Shown: positions 41,903-51,322, counted from the first letter of the stretch. The stretch: DNA of 64,000 nucleotides from an uncultured Flavobacteriaceae bacterium (GCA_937944485.1 CALDYU010000025.1:1-64000); one strand, 5' to 3'. Numbers and translations: made by a program. Notes: generated by a model from the sequence alone, not told the origin.

Positions 41903-43174
41903 ATGCTACAAATACAGGCTATTCGAGACCGCAAAGATGAAATCAGTAGTGCCTTAAAAAAGAGAGGTATTGCTGCGGAAGAAATGCTTAACCAGGTCTT
42001 ACAATTAGATGAAAAAAGAAGAGCAACCCAAACGCAACTAGATGCTACACTAGCTGAATCAAACAAGTTGTCGAAAGAAATTGGTATGCTTTTCAAAAGT
42101 GGCAAAGGGCAAGAAGCTAACGTTTTAAAAGAAAAAACAGTAAAACTCAAAGAAGACACTAAGCGTTTGGGTGATGCTTTGCAAATGGCAACTAGTGAAC
42201 TTCAGGGTCTCTTATATCAAATTCCGAATGTACCACATGAAAAAGTGCCGGCCGGAAACTCAGAAGACGATAATGAAGAAGTCTTTCAAGAAGGAACAAT
42301 CCCGACTTTAAATGAAGATGCCTTACCGCATTGGGAGTTGGCCAAAAAATACGATATAATAGATTTTGAACTAGGCGTTAAAATTACCGGTGCGGGCTTT
42401 CCAGTTTACAAAGGCAAAGGTGCTCGCCTTCAACGTGCCTTAATTGCCTATTTCTTAGATAAAAATACTGCTGCGGGTTATACTGAAATGCAAGTGCCGC
42501 ATTTGGTTAATGAAGCTTCTGGACTGGCTACGGGGCAATTACCTGACAAAGAAGGGCAAATGTATCATGTAACTGCTGATGATGTGTATTTGATACCAAC
42601 TGCTGAAGTACCTGTTACCAATTTGCTACGAGATGACATACTAAACGAAAACGAATTTCCTATATGCTATACCGCATATACGCCATGTTTCAGAAGAGAG
42701 GCGGGCAGCTATGGGGCACATGTACGAGGTTTAAATAGACTGCACCAATTCGACAAGGTTGAAATTGTACGTGTAGAACATCCGAAGAATTCATATCAAG
42801 CATTGGATGGAATGGTAGACCATATTAAAGTTATTTTACGCGAATTGAAACTTCCATATCGCATACTGCGCTTATGTGGGGGTGACTTAGGATTCACCTC
42901 AGCGCTAACCTACGACTTTGAAGTTTTTTCTACAGCCCAAGATCGTTGGTTAGAAATAAGCTCTGTATCTAATTTTGAGACGTATCAGGCCAATCGACTT
43001 AAATTGCGATTCAAAGATGAGCGCGGTAAAAGCCAGTTAGCACATACGCTTAATGGTAGTTCTTTGGCGTTACCTCGTGTATTGGCAGGTATCCTAGAAA
43101 ATTATCAAACCCCCGATGGTATTAAAATTCCAGAGGTACTAGTACCCTATTGCGGTTTTGACACCATTACTTAA
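41903..43174 (+). CDS. serS: Seryl-tRNA synthetase
   Basis: 423 residues, full length. The N-terminal antiparallel coiled coil spans about 25-105, motif 2 is FRREAGSYGAHVRGLNRLHQ near 257, and motif 3 is NGSSLALPRVLAGILENYQ near 385. The TAEVPVTN segment precedes motif 2. It charges tRNA-Ser and tRNA-Sec with serine. Confidence 0.97.
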   Translation: MLQIQAIRDRKDEISSALKKRGIAAEEMLNQVLQLDEKRRATQTQLDATLAESNKLSKEIGMLFKSGKGQEANVLKEKTVKLKEDTKRLGDALQMATSELQGLLYQIPNVPHEKVPAGNSEDDNEEVFQEGTIPTLNEDALPHWELAKKYDIIDFELGVKITGAGFPVYKGKGARLQRALIAYFLDKNTAAGYTEMQVPHLVNEASGLATGQLPDKEGQMYHVTADDVYLIPTAEVPVTNLLRDDILNENEFPICYTAYTPCFRREAGSYGAHVRGLNRLHQFDKVEIVRVEHPKNSYQALDGMVDHIKVILRELKLPYRILRLCGGDLGFTSALTYDFEVFSTAQDRWLEISSVSNFETYQANRLKLRFKDERGKSQLAHTLNGSSLALPRVLAGILENYQTPDGIKIPEVLVPYCGFDTIT

Positions 43175-43207
43175 GAAGGTCTTAACAAACACTTTCAGCT
43201 TTCTAGC

Positions 43208-43215
43208 TATCTTTG
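43208..43215 (+). promoter_or_regulatory. -7 box almost touching the TPR gene start
   Basis: TATCTTTG matches TAnnTTTG and ends three bases before ATG 43219. Transcription would begin at or within a few bases of the start codon, which suggests a leaderless or near-leaderless message. Confidence 0.5.
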
Positions 43216-43218
43216 AAT

Positions 43219-45006
43219 ATGCGTTTTATTGTATTTCTTATTTCGTATGTGATGCTTTCAGGTGTGGCATCTGCCCAAGATGACTTCTTGGCAAAACGCT
43301 ATTTTGAAGATGGTAAATTTGAAAAAGCCGTTGTTTTCTATGAAAAATTGGTAGAATCAAACCCCAGAAGAACCGACTATGCACAAGCCCTTGTTACTTG
43401 CTATCAACAATTAGAACGATATTCTGATGCTGAAGCCTATCTCAATCAACTATTAGATCTGCCCCGACCTACACCCCTCTTTTTGGTTGAATTGGGGTAC
43501 AATTACACGCTACAAAATAATACCCAAAAAGCATCAGAATATTATGAGCTTGCGATCGCTACAATAGATGAAAATCCGAATTATGGCTACGGTTTAGGAT
43601 TTCGATTCCAAAATTATGCCTTATTAGACTATGCCTTACAAGCTTATTCAAAAGCAATGGAACTCAATCCGAAGCTTGATTATAATATTCAAATGGCTCG
43701 AATTTATGGGGAACAAGGTGATATAGATAGAATGTATGAGTCGTACCTTCGAATTATACGTGATGGAAAATCATCAATGTCAAATGTGATTCGAAGTTTC
43801 GATGATTTCGTAACGGCAGATCCCGCCCATGAGAATAATATCAAACTACGCAGCCTTTTATTAAAAAATGCTCAAAAAGACCCGAATATTATATGGAACC
43901 AACTTTTGAGTTGGCTTTTTGTTCAACAAAAGCAATTTGATAGTGCCTTCCGCCAAGAAAAAGCCATCTACAAAAGACAAGATGGTTCCTCAATTCGAAG
44001 AATAGAAAACTTAGGCAATATAGCCGTTGAAAATGAAGAGTATACCACTGCAACTGAAATTTTCGAATATATTATTGCAAAGACGAAAGATCTCGTTGTA
44101 AAACTGAATGCAGAATTAAATCTTATTGATATTGAGCTACAAAAAAAAGACCCTAAGCTACTTCAAGCGGTAACTTCTAAATACGATAAACTCATTGAAG
44201 CATACGGTTATAGAAGTCAGACCTTACAACTGCAGGTCGCCTACGCTAATTTCTTAACCTTTAAAAAAGATACCCCTGAGCCCGCCATTACCATCTTAAA
44301 AAATAGTTTAGACCTGCCACTTAATGTCAGGGCTAAGGCTTATATTAAATTAGCATTGGGTGATATTCTTGTTTTCGATAAAAAGTTTAACGAGGCATTA
44401 ATATACTTTTCCCAAATTCAAAAAAGTCTTAAAAATGATATTCTTGGACAGAATGCCCGTTATAAAGTAGCGCAAACTAGTTTCTATAAAGGAGATTTTG
44501 ATTGGGCCTTAACCCAATTAAAGGTACTTCGCAGTTCTACTTCGCAGCTTATTGCTAATGATGCCATGCAGCTAAGTTTACTGATCTCAGATAACTCTTT
44601 AGAAGATTCTACCCAAACAGCTCTTAAAAAATATGCAAGAGCAGATTTATTGGCCTATCAAAATAAAACGGACCAAGCTATTTCAGAACTGAATGGTATT
44701 CTGCAGAATCACAAGGGTGAAAAAATTGAAGATAAAGCCTTATTAAAACAAGGAGAACTTCTAGAAAACAAAGAAAGATACGATGCCGCACGCTTAAATT
44801 ATATAAAAATTATTGAATTCTATGCAAACGGAATTCTCGCGGACGATGCTCATTTTAGGCTGGGCGAACTTTTTCGTACGGTGTTCAATGAGCCTGAAAA
44901 AGCAAAAGAACAGTACGAGAAAATTATTTATAATTACCAAGACAGTTATTATTTTCCACAAGCTAGAAAAGCATTTAGAAGGCTACGTGGAGACGCTATT
45001 AATTAA
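43219..45006 (+). CDS. Periplasmic tetratricopeptide repeat protein
   Basis: 595 residues from ATG 43219 (a TTG two codons earlier overlaps the promoter). The N-terminus is a signal peptide ending near VASAQ. The rest is alpha-helical with TPR repeats such as FEKAVVFYEKLVESNPRRTD, YSKAMELNPKLD, RYDAARLNYIKIIEFYAN and AKEQYEKIIYNYQDSYY. The last repeats resemble YbgF/Tol-Pal type outer-membrane assembly proteins. A scaffold role in the periplasm is likely. A large inverted repeat follows the stop. Confidence 0.83.
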   Translation: MRFIVFLISYVMLSGVASAQDDFLAKRYFEDGKFEKAVVFYEKLVESNPRRTDYAQALVTCYQQLERYSDAEAYLNQLLDLPRPTPLFLVELGYNYTLQNNTQKASEYYELAIATIDENPNYGYGLGFRFQNYALLDYALQAYSKAMELNPKLDYNIQMARIYGEQGDIDRMYESYLRIIRDGKSSMSNVIRSFDDFVTADPAHENNIKLRSLLLKNAQKDPNIIWNQLLSWLFVQQKQFDSAFRQEKAIYKRQDGSSIRRIENLGNIAVENEEYTTATEIFEYIIAKTKDLVVKLNAELNLIDIELQKKDPKLLQAVTSKYDKLIEAYGYRSQTLQLQVAYANFLTFKKDTPEPAITILKNSLDLPLNVRAKAYIKLALGDILVFDKKFNEALIYFSQIQKSLKNDILGQNARYKVAQTSFYKGDFDWALTQLKVLRSSTSQLIANDAMQLSLLISDNSLEDSTQTALKKYARADLLAYQNKTDQAISELNGILQNHKGEKIEDKALLKQGELLENKERYDAARLNYIKIIEFYANGILADDAHFRLGELFRTVFNEPEKAKEQYEKIIYNYQDSYYFPQARKAFRRLRGDAIN

Positions 45007-45010
45007 ATTC

Positions 45011-45085
45011 AAATACAAGTTCAAAAGTCAAGCTCAAAAAAACTTCTTGAATTTGAATTTATATTTGAGTTTTGAATTTGTATTT
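45011..45085. repeat. 21-bp inverted repeat between TPR gene and DUF4286 gene
   Basis: AAATACAAGTTCAAAAGTCAA at the left pairs with the right arm (45065-45085) in 19 of 21 positions around a 33-base loop. It fills the space between a stop codon and the next start and is AT-rich. It may be a terminator, a translation control hairpin or a decayed mobile repeat. Confidence 0.75.
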
Positions 45086-45089
45086 AAAA

Positions 45090-45401
45090 ATGTACATCTA
45101 CAACGTTACTATAAATATTGAAGAAGCGATTCATGATGCATGGATGCAATGGATGCAAGAAACACATATACCAGATATGCTCGCTACTGGTAAATTTTCT
45201 GCCGCCAAAATGTGTAAAGTTTTAGTAGAAGAAGAGATGGGCGGTATGACCTATTCTGTGCAATATACAACTGCAAACAAAGAAACTCTGGCTTCGTATT
45301 ATGCCGATGATGCAGCGAGACTTCGAGAAGATGGTCTCAAGCGTTTCGCAGGAAAATTTATTGCTTTTCGAACAGAGCTAGAACTTATTAGTGAGCATTG
45401 A
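45090..45401 (+). CDS. DUF4286 family protein
   Basis: 103 residues from ATG 45090, five bases after the inverted repeat. The sequence begins YIYNVTINIEEAIHDAWMQWM and includes LVEEEMGGMTYSVQYT, matching the small DUF4286 family of Bacteroidota (ferredoxin-like fold predicted). Function unknown. It is followed after three bases by rsmA and is probably co-transcribed. Confidence 0.85.
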   Translation: MYIYNVTINIEEAIHDAWMQWMQETHIPDMLATGKFSAAKMCKVLVEEEMGGMTYSVQYTTANKETLASYYADDAARLREDGLKRFAGKFIAFRTELELISEH

Positions 45402-45404
45402 GGC

Positions 45405-46268
45405 ATGAGCAAAAAAAAGAAGCACTCTTTTCAAAAATGGAAGGACAAGAAAAAAGAAGATCATAGTCCGGTAAAAGCTAAAAAACATCTCGGCCAACAT
45501 TTTTTAAAAGATGAAGCTATTGCCAAACAAATTGCTGAAACACTTTCTTTTGAAGGCTACCAAAATGTGATGGAAATCGGACCAGGAACTGGCGTACTCA
45601 CAAAATACCTATTGCAGAATGATATTGACCTCATAGCTATGGATTTGGACGAGGAGTCTATTGTTTATTTAAATCATAGCTTTCCATTAGAACACCCTAA
45701 TATTTTACAAGGCAAAGGATCATTTCGGGTTATTGAAGGCGATTTTTTGAGGTATAATTTAGAAGCCCTTTATGGACGTAAACAGTTTGCCGTCATCGGA
45801 AATTTTCCATACAACATTTCTACGCAAATTGTTTTTAAAATGTTGGAAATGAAAGCGCAAATTCCTGAATTTTCAGGCATGTTTCAAAAAGAAGTGGCTG
45901 CGCGTATTTGTGAAAAAGAAGGCAACAAAACCTACGGTATATTATCGGTTCTTGTTCAAGCTTTCTATGACGCCGAATATTTATTTACGGTTCCTCCTCA
46001 GGTTTTCGATCCGCCACCCAAAGTACAATCAGGGGTACTGCGACTCACAAGAAAGACCAATTTTGATATTGATTGTGATCAAAAATTACTTTATAAAGTA
46101 GTGAAAGCTGCCTTTAATCAGCGCCGAAAGACCTTACGCAATAGTTTAAAAGTATTCGACCTCTCTGATATTCTCAAAGAAGATGCTATATTTGACCGAC
46201 GCCCAGAGCAACTATCAGTTGCCGAATTTATAGCGTTGACCAAGAAAATAGCAAATGACACCCTTTAA
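45405..46268 (+). CDS. rsmA: 16S rRNA (adenine(1518)-N6/adenine(1519)-N6)-dimethyltransferase
   Basis: 287 residues. The N-terminal lysine-rich tail is followed by [11 protein letters not shown], the SAM motif [10 protein letters not shown] and the catalytic GNFPYNIST motif (near 142), plus [13 protein letters not shown] in the C-terminal domain. KsgA methylates the 3' end of 16S rRNA. Its end overlaps the start of mgtE by 14 bases. Confidence 0.96.
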   Translation: MSKKKKHSFQKWKDKKKEDHSPVKAKKHLGQHFLKDEAIAKQIAETLSFEGYQNVMEIGPGTGVLTKYLLQNDIDLIAMDLDEESIVYLNHSFPLEHPNILQGKGSFRVIEGDFLRYNLEALYGRKQFAVIGNFPYNISTQIVFKMLEMKAQIPEFSGMFQKEVAARICEKEGNKTYGILSVLVQAFYDAEYLFTVPPQVFDPPPKVQSGVLRLTRKTNFDIDCDQKLLYKVVKAAFNQRRKTLRNSLKVFDLSDILKEDAIFDRRPEQLSVAEFIALTKKIANDTL

Positions 46269-47607
46269 ACTCACAGATGAATTTATAGCTGAAATTGAAC
46301 AGCTCATTGAGACACATAAAGATGCTGCCTTAAAACGTCTTTTAGAAGAGGTTCATTATGCTGATGTCGCAGAAATTATTGATGAATTAAATGAGGATAA
46401 GGCAACCTATCTCATTAAGCTACTTGATAGCGATAAAACTTCTGATGTACTTACTGAACTTGACGATGATCTTCGTGAAGCCATTCTGAACAATCTTTCG
46501 GTTAAAGAAATTGCTGAAGAACTTGAAGAGCTTGATACTGATGATGCTGCAGATATAGTTGCAGAATTACCAGATGAAATTGTTCAAGAGGTAATCGCTG
46601 AAATTGAAGATAAAGAACACGCCAAAGATATTGTCGATTTACTACGTTATGATGAAGATTCTGCCGGTGGTTTGATGGCAAAAGAGTTGGTTAAAGTCAA
46701 AGCCACTTGGAATGTGCTCGCCTGCGTGAAAGAAATGCGTGCACAGGCTGAAAATGTTACCAGAGTACATTCAATTTATGTAGTAGACGATGAAGATATA
46801 TTAATAGGGCGCTTGTCTTTAAAAGACCTGTTAACCGCATCAAATACGGCACAAATAAAAGACGTTTATATACGAAATGTAGATTCTGTAAAGGTAAACG
46901 AAGACCCTGAAGAAGTTGCAAAAATCATGTCGAAATACGATTTGGAAGCCATTCCGGTGATTGATGAAATTGGACGATTGGTAGGTCGAATTACCATTGA
47001 TGATATTGTAGATGTTATCAAAGAAGAAGCTGAAAAAGATTATCAACTAGCAGCGGGTATTTCTCAAGATGTAGAAGCCGATGATAGTGTTTGGGAACTT
47101 ACTCGAGCACGACTTCCATGGTTAATTTTAGGGCTTTTTGGCGGACTTGGGGCGGCTGCCATTATGGGCAATTTTGAGGAAATGATTTCGAAACATGCTA
47201 TTTTATTTTTCTTCACTCCTTTAATTGCGGCAATGGCTGGGAATGTTGGGGTGCAGTCTAGTGCTATTATTGTACAAGGTTTGGCCAATGACGATCTTAA
47301 GGGAAGTGTTGGAAATCGCCTCCTAAAAGAAATGCTTTTAGCACTGTTAAACGGATTAATTCTTGCAGCAATTCTGCTGCTTTTTACCTGGTTTTGGAAA
47401 GGTGCTTTCCTCACGGCACTAGCCATTTCAGTATCCTTAATCGCCGTAATCATTGTTGCTGGTTTTATTGGCACTTTTACACCTCTGTTTTTACATAAAA
47501 GAGGCATCGACCCAGCTATAGCTACGGGTCCGTTTATTACTACGAGCAATGACATTTTCGGAATTTTAATTTATTTCTGGATTGCCAAGCTTATTTTAGG
47601 AATTTAA
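46255..47607 (+). CDS. mgtE: Magnesium transporter MgtE
   Basis: 450 residues: an acidic N-domain with repeated [21 protein letters not shown] helices (about 1-130), a CBS pair (about 135-255; [18 protein letters not shown] and [20 protein letters not shown]) and five membrane helices including [16 protein letters not shown] and the [22 protein letters not shown] pore segment. It forms a Mg2+-gated homodimeric channel in the inner membrane. Overlaps rsmA by 14 bases. Confidence 0.96.
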   Translation: MTPFKLTDEFIAEIEQLIETHKDAALKRLLEEVHYADVAEIIDELNEDKATYLIKLLDSDKTSDVLTELDDDLREAILNNLSVKEIAEELEELDTDDAADIVAELPDEIVQEVIAEIEDKEHAKDIVDLLRYDEDSAGGLMAKELVKVKATWNVLACVKEMRAQAENVTRVHSIYVVDDEDILIGRLSLKDLLTASNTAQIKDVYIRNVDSVKVNEDPEEVAKIMSKYDLEAIPVIDEIGRLVGRITIDDIVDVIKEEAEKDYQLAAGISQDVEADDSVWELTRARLPWLILGLFGGLGAAAIMGNFEEMISKHAILFFFTPLIAAMAGNVGVQSSAIIVQGLANDDLKGSVGNRLLKEMLLALLNGLILAAILLLFTWFWKGAFLTALAISVSLIAVIIVAGFIGTFTPLFLHKRGIDPAIATGPFITTSNDIFGILIYFWIAKLILGI

Positions 47608-47639
47608 ATCATTCCACAACTTTCTAATACATCGAAATC

Positions 47640-48005
47640 ATGAAACCAATCAATCTTTCGGAAAAACAGGCACTATTTACCAAACAATGGCACCCACATC
47701 AAATAGCCGTTGTTGATGATATGCAAGTTATCTTAGCCAAGGTTCAAGGCGAATTTGTTTGGCATGCTCACGAAAATGAAGATGAGCTTTTTCAGGTTTT
47801 AAAAGGTACGCTTTATATGAAATTTCGAGATAGAACCGAAGTAGTCAAAGAAGGTGAAATCATAGTTGTGCCTAAGGGAGTTGAACATTGCCCCTCTACT
47901 AAAGATGGTGAGGAGGTACAACTACTACTTTTTGAAAAACAAAGCACGGCACATACAGGTGATGTAGTTCATGAAATGACCCAGAGCCAGTATCCTAAAA
48001 TCTAA
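47640..48005 (+). CDS. Cupin domain protein
   Basis: 121 residues forming a single cupin_2 barrel: FVWHAHENEDELFQVLKG holds the two His and the Glu metal ligands (near 40-50), and VVPKGVEHCPSTKDGE the third His. Small stand-alone cupins bind Fe, Mn or Zn; substrate unknown. It begins 32 bases after mgtE and precedes a hydroxyacid dehydrogenase by nine bases. Confidence 0.88.
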   Translation: MKPINLSEKQALFTKQWHPHQIAVVDDMQVILAKVQGEFVWHAHENEDELFQVLKGTLYMKFRDRTEVVKEGEIIVVPKGVEHCPSTKDGEEVQLLLFEKQSTAHTGDVVHEMTQSQYPKI

Positions 48006-48014
48006 AAAAACTTT

Positions 48015-48998
48015 ATGAAAGTCCTACATCTAGATACCAATCACTCCCTTATAATCGATCAATTTGAAGCCTTGGGGTTTCAAAACGATGAAGATTACAC
48101 CTCTACAAAAGAAGAAGTGATGGAAAAAATAGAAAACTATGACGGTATTATAATCCGCAGTCGTTTTTCTTTGGATGAAGCCTTTTTTGAAAAGGCCACG
48201 CAACTAAAATTTGTAGGAAGGCTCGGTGCTGGGTTAGAAAATATAGACACCGCCTATGCAAAAGCTAAGGGCATATTCCTAGCTGCTGCTCCTGAAGGAA
48301 ACCGCAATGCTGTTGGTGAGCACGCTATAGGCATGTTGTTAGCCTTATTTAATAAATTACATACTGCCGATAGCGAAGTTAGGTCTGGAAAATGGGATCG
48401 TGAAGGCAATCGTGGTTTAGAATTAGAGGGCAAAGTCGTTGGAATTGTTGGCTATGGCAATATGGGAAAAGCATTCGCTAAAAAGCTAAAAGGTTTTGAT
48501 GTAGCCGAAGTTATTTGTTATGATATTGAAGGTGGTGTAGGCGATGAAAATGCCCGTCAAGTTGGTATTCTAGAATTACAACAAAGAGCAGATGTTTTAA
48601 GTCTTCACGTTCCGCAAACCGAATTAACAATGGGTTTGGTGAATACGGCATTCATCAATGCATTTCAAAAATCTATTTGGTTAATTAATACGGCTCGCGG
48701 AAAGTGTGTGGTTACAGAAGATTTAGTAGCTGCATTGAAATCTGGGAAAATACATGGTGCAGGCCTCGATGTTTTAGAATATGAAAAATCATCTTTCGAA
48801 AATATGTTCCCTTCGGCTACGCTCAGTGACCAAACTTCGGCTGCGCTCAGTGACCAAAATAAAATATCTGAAGCATTTCAATATTTAATTCAAGCTGATA
48901 ATGTGATTTTATCTCCGCATGTTGCCGGTTGGACGGTGGAAAGCAGAATCAAACTCGCTCAAACAGTGGTAGACAAAATCAAAGCAAAGTTTTGCTAA
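48015..48998 (+). CDS. D-isomer 2-hydroxyacid dehydrogenase with repeat-derived insertion
   Basis: 327 residues, phosphoglycerate-dehydrogenase-like. The NAD-binding glycine loop is VGIVGYGNMGKAF near 142-154; the catalytic Arg lies in NTARGKCVVTED near 226, Glu in LDVLEYEKSSF near 255 and His in LSPHVAGWT near 301. Between ENMF and NKISEAFQYL are 16 additional residues (PSATLSDQTSAALSDQ) encoded by two tandem 24-base copies of a dispersed flavobacterial repeat (48811-48858). The insertion keeps the frame and lies in a surface loop close to the active-site Glu segment. The enzyme should still reduce 2-keto acids, but activity is not certain. Confidence 0.9.
   Translation: MKVLHLDTNHSLIIDQFEALGFQNDEDYTSTKEEVMEKIENYDGIIIRSRFSLDEAFFEKATQLKFVGRLGAGLENIDTAYAKAKGIFLAAAPEGNRNAVGEHAIGMLLALFNKLHTADSEVRSGKWDREGNRGLELEGKVVGIVGYGNMGKAFAKKLKGFDVAEVICYDIEGGVGDENARQVGILELQQRADVLSLHVPQTELTMGLVNTAFINAFQKSIWLINTARGKCVVTEDLVAALKSGKIHGAGLDVLEYEKSSFENMFPSATLSDQTSAALSDQNKISEAFQYLIQADNVILSPHVAGWTVESRIKLAQTVVDKIKAKFC
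48811..48858 (+). repeat. Tandem dispersed repeat inserted within the dehydrogenase gene
   Basis: Two 24-base units (48811-48834 and 48835-48858) differ at one base. Each begins CTTCGGCT(A/G)CGCTCAG, the motif found as an inverted repeat at 33590-33667. The length is a multiple of three, so the reading frame survives. Confidence 0.85.
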
Positions 48999-49022
48999 CT
49001 TTAAGGGACTAAAATTAATGCC

Positions 49023-49481
49023 ATGCAATACAAAGCAAGTTCGCCAGAAGAATATATTAATCAGCTTCCAGAAGAACGACAGCCAGTTATTTCTAAGTTA
49101 AGAACTATAATTTCTAAAAACCTTCCCAAGGGTTTTCAAGAACAAATGAGTTACGGAATGTTAGGTTGGGTAGTACCGCATTCGATCTATCCAGATGGAT
49201 ATCATTGCGATACCAAGCTGCCTTTGCCTTTCATAAATTTAGCTTCACAAAAGAATTTTGTAGCCTTATACCATTCTGGTATTTACGCCGATCAAAAACT
49301 CTATGATTGGTTTGTTGGAGAATATCCGAAGTATGTAAAAACAAAATTAGATATGGGAAAAAGCTGTGTGCGATTTAAAAAGATGGACAGTGTTCCTTAT
49401 GACCTCATCGAAGAACTTTGCAACAAGATGACCGCTGAAGAATGGATTGCGATTTATGAGAAGAATGTGAAAACAAAATAA
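49023..49481 (+). CDS. DUF1801 domain protein
   Basis: 152 residues of YdhG-like DUF1801 fold, recognised from EEYINQLPEERQPVISKLRTI and GFQEQMSYGMLGWVVPHS. The function is unknown. No signal peptide. It follows the dehydrogenase by 24 bases. Confidence 0.85.
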   Translation: MQYKASSPEEYINQLPEERQPVISKLRTIISKNLPKGFQEQMSYGMLGWVVPHSIYPDGYHCDTKLPLPFINLASQKNFVALYHSGIYADQKLYDWFVGEYPKYVKTKLDMGKSCVRFKKMDSVPYDLIEELCNKMTAEEWIAIYEKNVKTK

Positions 49482-49484
49482 TTC

Positions 49485-49504
49485 ATTTCCGCAAAGGCGA
49501 GAAT
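49485..49504. repeat. Degenerate REP-like palindrome
   Basis: TTTCCGC-AAAG-GCGAGAA forms a short imperfect stem and loop, resembling intergenic palindromes common in flavobacteria. One copy in this window. Confidence 0.35.
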
Positions 49505-49523
49505 AACACTAAAAATATTATTT

Positions 49524-49907
49524 ATGAAACGAGTAACTGGTTTAGGAGGCTTTTTTTTCAAAACTAAAAATCCGAACGGAATAAAGAAATGGTACAAAGA
49601 ACGTTTGGGCATACCAACAGACAATTATGGCTGGACCTTCTGGTGGAAAGATAAAGAAGGTAATGATTGTTCAACCCAATGGAGCCCTATGAATGAAGAC
49701 ACGAAGTACTTTGAACCAAGCCAAAAACAATTCATGATGAATTTTCGTGTTGAGAATTTGGTTGAATTACTAAAAATTTTGAAAGCGGAAGGGGTCACTA
49801 TCGTCGGAGAAATTGAAGAATATGATTACGGCAAATTCGGCTGGATTTTAGACCCCGAAGGCAATAAAATTGAGCTCTGGGAACCAATTGATAAAGCATT
49901 TCTTTGA
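49524..49907 (+). CDS. VOC family (glyoxalase/bleomycin-resistance fold) protein
   Basis: 127 residues of a vicinal oxygen chelate domain: GGFFFKTKNPNGIKKWYKERLG at the start and GKFGWILDPEGNKIELWEP at the end, the latter carrying the conserved Glu. Substrate unknown; many flavobacterial members are annotated as glyoxalase-like. Confidence 0.86.
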   Translation: MKRVTGLGGFFFKTKNPNGIKKWYKERLGIPTDNYGWTFWWKDKEGNDCSTQWSPMNEDTKYFEPSQKQFMMNFRVENLVELLKILKAEGVTIVGEIEEYDYGKFGWILDPEGNKIELWEPIDKAFL

Positions 49908-49962
49908 AAGCTAAATATTTGCTACATTTAACAGTAACAATTAATAACCAAAAATTAAAACC

Positions 49963-50403
49963 ATGTCAGAAGAAAATAAAGATTTAGGTGATAAAGCAGA
50001 AGAGGCATTCGATTCAGCTAAAGAAAAAGCAAGTGAGTTTGCTAGTGACGCCAAAGAAGCAGCCAGTGATTTCGCTGATGACGCAAAAAAGACGGCAAGT
50101 GAGTTTACTGATAGTGCAAAAGAGGCCTTTGATAATTTAGGTAATGCTGGTGGTGAAAATAAAAAAATATTGGCAGGAATTCTTGCTATCGTATTAGGTG
50201 GTTTGGGTATACATAAATTTGTTTTAGGATATCAAAAAGAAGGAATCATTATGCTTGTTGTAAGTATACTTGGATGGTTCTTATGTGGAATACCTTCGAT
50301 GTTGGTTTGGCTTGTAGGTTTGGTAGAAGGTATCATGTACCTCACGAAATCAGATGAGGAATTTTACAATACGTATCAAGCTGGTAATAAGCCTTGGTTT
50401 TAA
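49963..50403 (+). CDS. TM2 domain protein with repeat-rich N-terminus
   Basis: 146 residues. The first 65 form 11-residue repeats of the type AKEKASEFASD / AKEAASDFADD / AKKTASEFTDS, a LEA/YtxH-like amphipathic helix. Then a TM2 domain with two membrane helices (about 70-125): ILAIVLGGLGIHKFVLGYQKEG and the aspartate-containing turn. TM2 proteins are common and poorly understood. A weak -7 box (TACATTTA, 49923-49930) precedes it. Confidence 0.85.
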   Translation: MSEENKDLGDKAEEAFDSAKEKASEFASDAKEAASDFADDAKKTASEFTDSAKEAFDNLGNAGGENKKILAGILAIVLGGLGIHKFVLGYQKEGIIMLVVSILGWFLCGIPSMLVWLVGLVEGIMYLTKSDEEFYNTYQAGNKPWF

Positions 50404-50410
50404 AAATAAG

Positions 50411-50442
50411 AAAAAGTCAGGTTTCTATGATCTGGCTTTTTT
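50411..50442 (+). terminator. Terminator after TM2 gene
   Basis: AAAAAGTCAG and CTGGCTTTTTT pair with G-U wobbles around an 11-base loop, followed by T residues. Confidence 0.65.
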
Positions 50443-50458
50443 ATTTCATTTTATTATC

Positions 50459-50476
50459 GTAATATTGCAATATATA
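50459..50476 (+). promoter_or_regulatory. Candidate ArsR operator
   Basis: The palindrome ATATTGCAATAT (50462-50473) lies nine bases before the arsR start, within a longer AT-rich stretch, as expected for an ArsR-family autoregulatory site. Confidence 0.45.
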
Positions 50477-50484
50477 AATATGAA

Positions 50485-50808
50485 ATGGGAAGTACTAAGA
50501 CACAAATATTTAATACCAGGCAGAATGATCTGGCACTTATTTTTAAGGCGCTAGCAAATCCTGCGCGTATTGCTATACTACAATACATAAGCAAACAAAA
50601 AGCCTGTATTTGCAATGACATTGTTGATGAAATAGGGCTTGCACAACCCACCGTTTCGCAGCATTTAAAAGAATTAAAAAGTATTGATTTGATACAAGGC
50701 GCAATTGATGGTAAAAAAATCTGCTATTGCATTAATCTTAAAAAATGGAAGGAAATACAAGATCTTCTAAACTCCTTTTTTGATAAAACTAAATTGAACT
50801 GTTGTTAA
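50485..50808 (+). CDS. arsR: ArsR family transcriptional regulator
   Basis: 107-residue winged helix repressor. The recognition helix region is IVDEIGLAQPTVSQHLKELKS, and the preceding helix contains CIC (ACICNDIV), reminiscent of the As(III)-binding CxC of ArsR; two further Cys end the protein (LNCC). It should repress its own operon and release DNA on binding arsenite or another thiophilic ion. First gene of a four-gene arsenic-type cluster. Confidence 0.88.
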   Translation: MGSTKTQIFNTRQNDLALIFKALANPARIAILQYISKQKACICNDIVDEIGLAQPTVSQHLKELKSIDLIQGAIDGKKICYCINLKKWKEIQDLLNSFFDKTKLNCC

Positions 50809-50818
50809 TACGTATACT

Positions 50819-51307
50819 ATGAAAACAAATGAATTTTTATCCCTGTTAAAAGAAAACCCAGCCAAAACGCTGTTGTTTGAATATAAACCAAATAGTTTTG
50901 TGCGACCGAATTATCACATCACAGAAATCAAAAATATAACTATTGATGCTGTAGATTGCGGCGCCAAAACTGATTTTTGGAAAGAAACCATTATCCAGCT
51001 TTGGGAAGACCCAAATGAAATGGAAACCGAAGGCTCCATGTCTGCCTTCAAGGCCTTGGGCATTCTTAACAAAGTTAACAGCATTAAACCCATGGAAAGA
51101 GAGGTTGAAGTAAAGTTCGAATACAGCAACCCTAATTTTCATATGGCACAACTCTTTGTAAATGACGTTGAGCTTTCGCAAGATAGGATCATTATGAAAC
51201 TGGGTGTGGCCCAAACCAATTGCAAAGCTAAAGATACCTGTGGCGTAACCACAGAAGTAGTTACACAAAAAGAAAATTCATGCGCCTCGGGCAGTGGGTG
51301 TTGTTAA
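50819..51307 (+). CDS. DUF6428 family protein
   Basis: 162 residues, matching a family frequently placed after arsR in Bacteroidota (ALGILNKVNSIKPMEREVEV, GVAQTNCKAKDTCGV). It is rich in Cys near the C-terminus (CKAKDTC, GSGCC), which would allow binding of soft metals; biochemical function unknown. It starts ten bases after arsR. Confidence 0.75.
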   Translation: MKTNEFLSLLKENPAKTLLFEYKPNSFVRPNYHITEIKNITIDAVDCGAKTDFWKETIIQLWEDPNEMETEGSMSAFKALGILNKVNSIKPMEREVEVKFEYSNPNFHMAQLFVNDVELSQDRIIMKLGVAQTNCKAKDTCGVTTEVVTQKENSCASGSGCC

Positions 51308-51322
51308 CGAGTATCATAGTTT

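Noticed and set aside
47064..47555. 163-residue frame opposite mgtE
   Set aside because: It is antisense to the conserved membrane domain of MgtE and has no motif.
50846..51268. 140-residue frame opposite the DUF6428 gene
   Set aside because: Codon use and content mirror the plus-strand gene; the plus-strand gene sits in a consistent operon.
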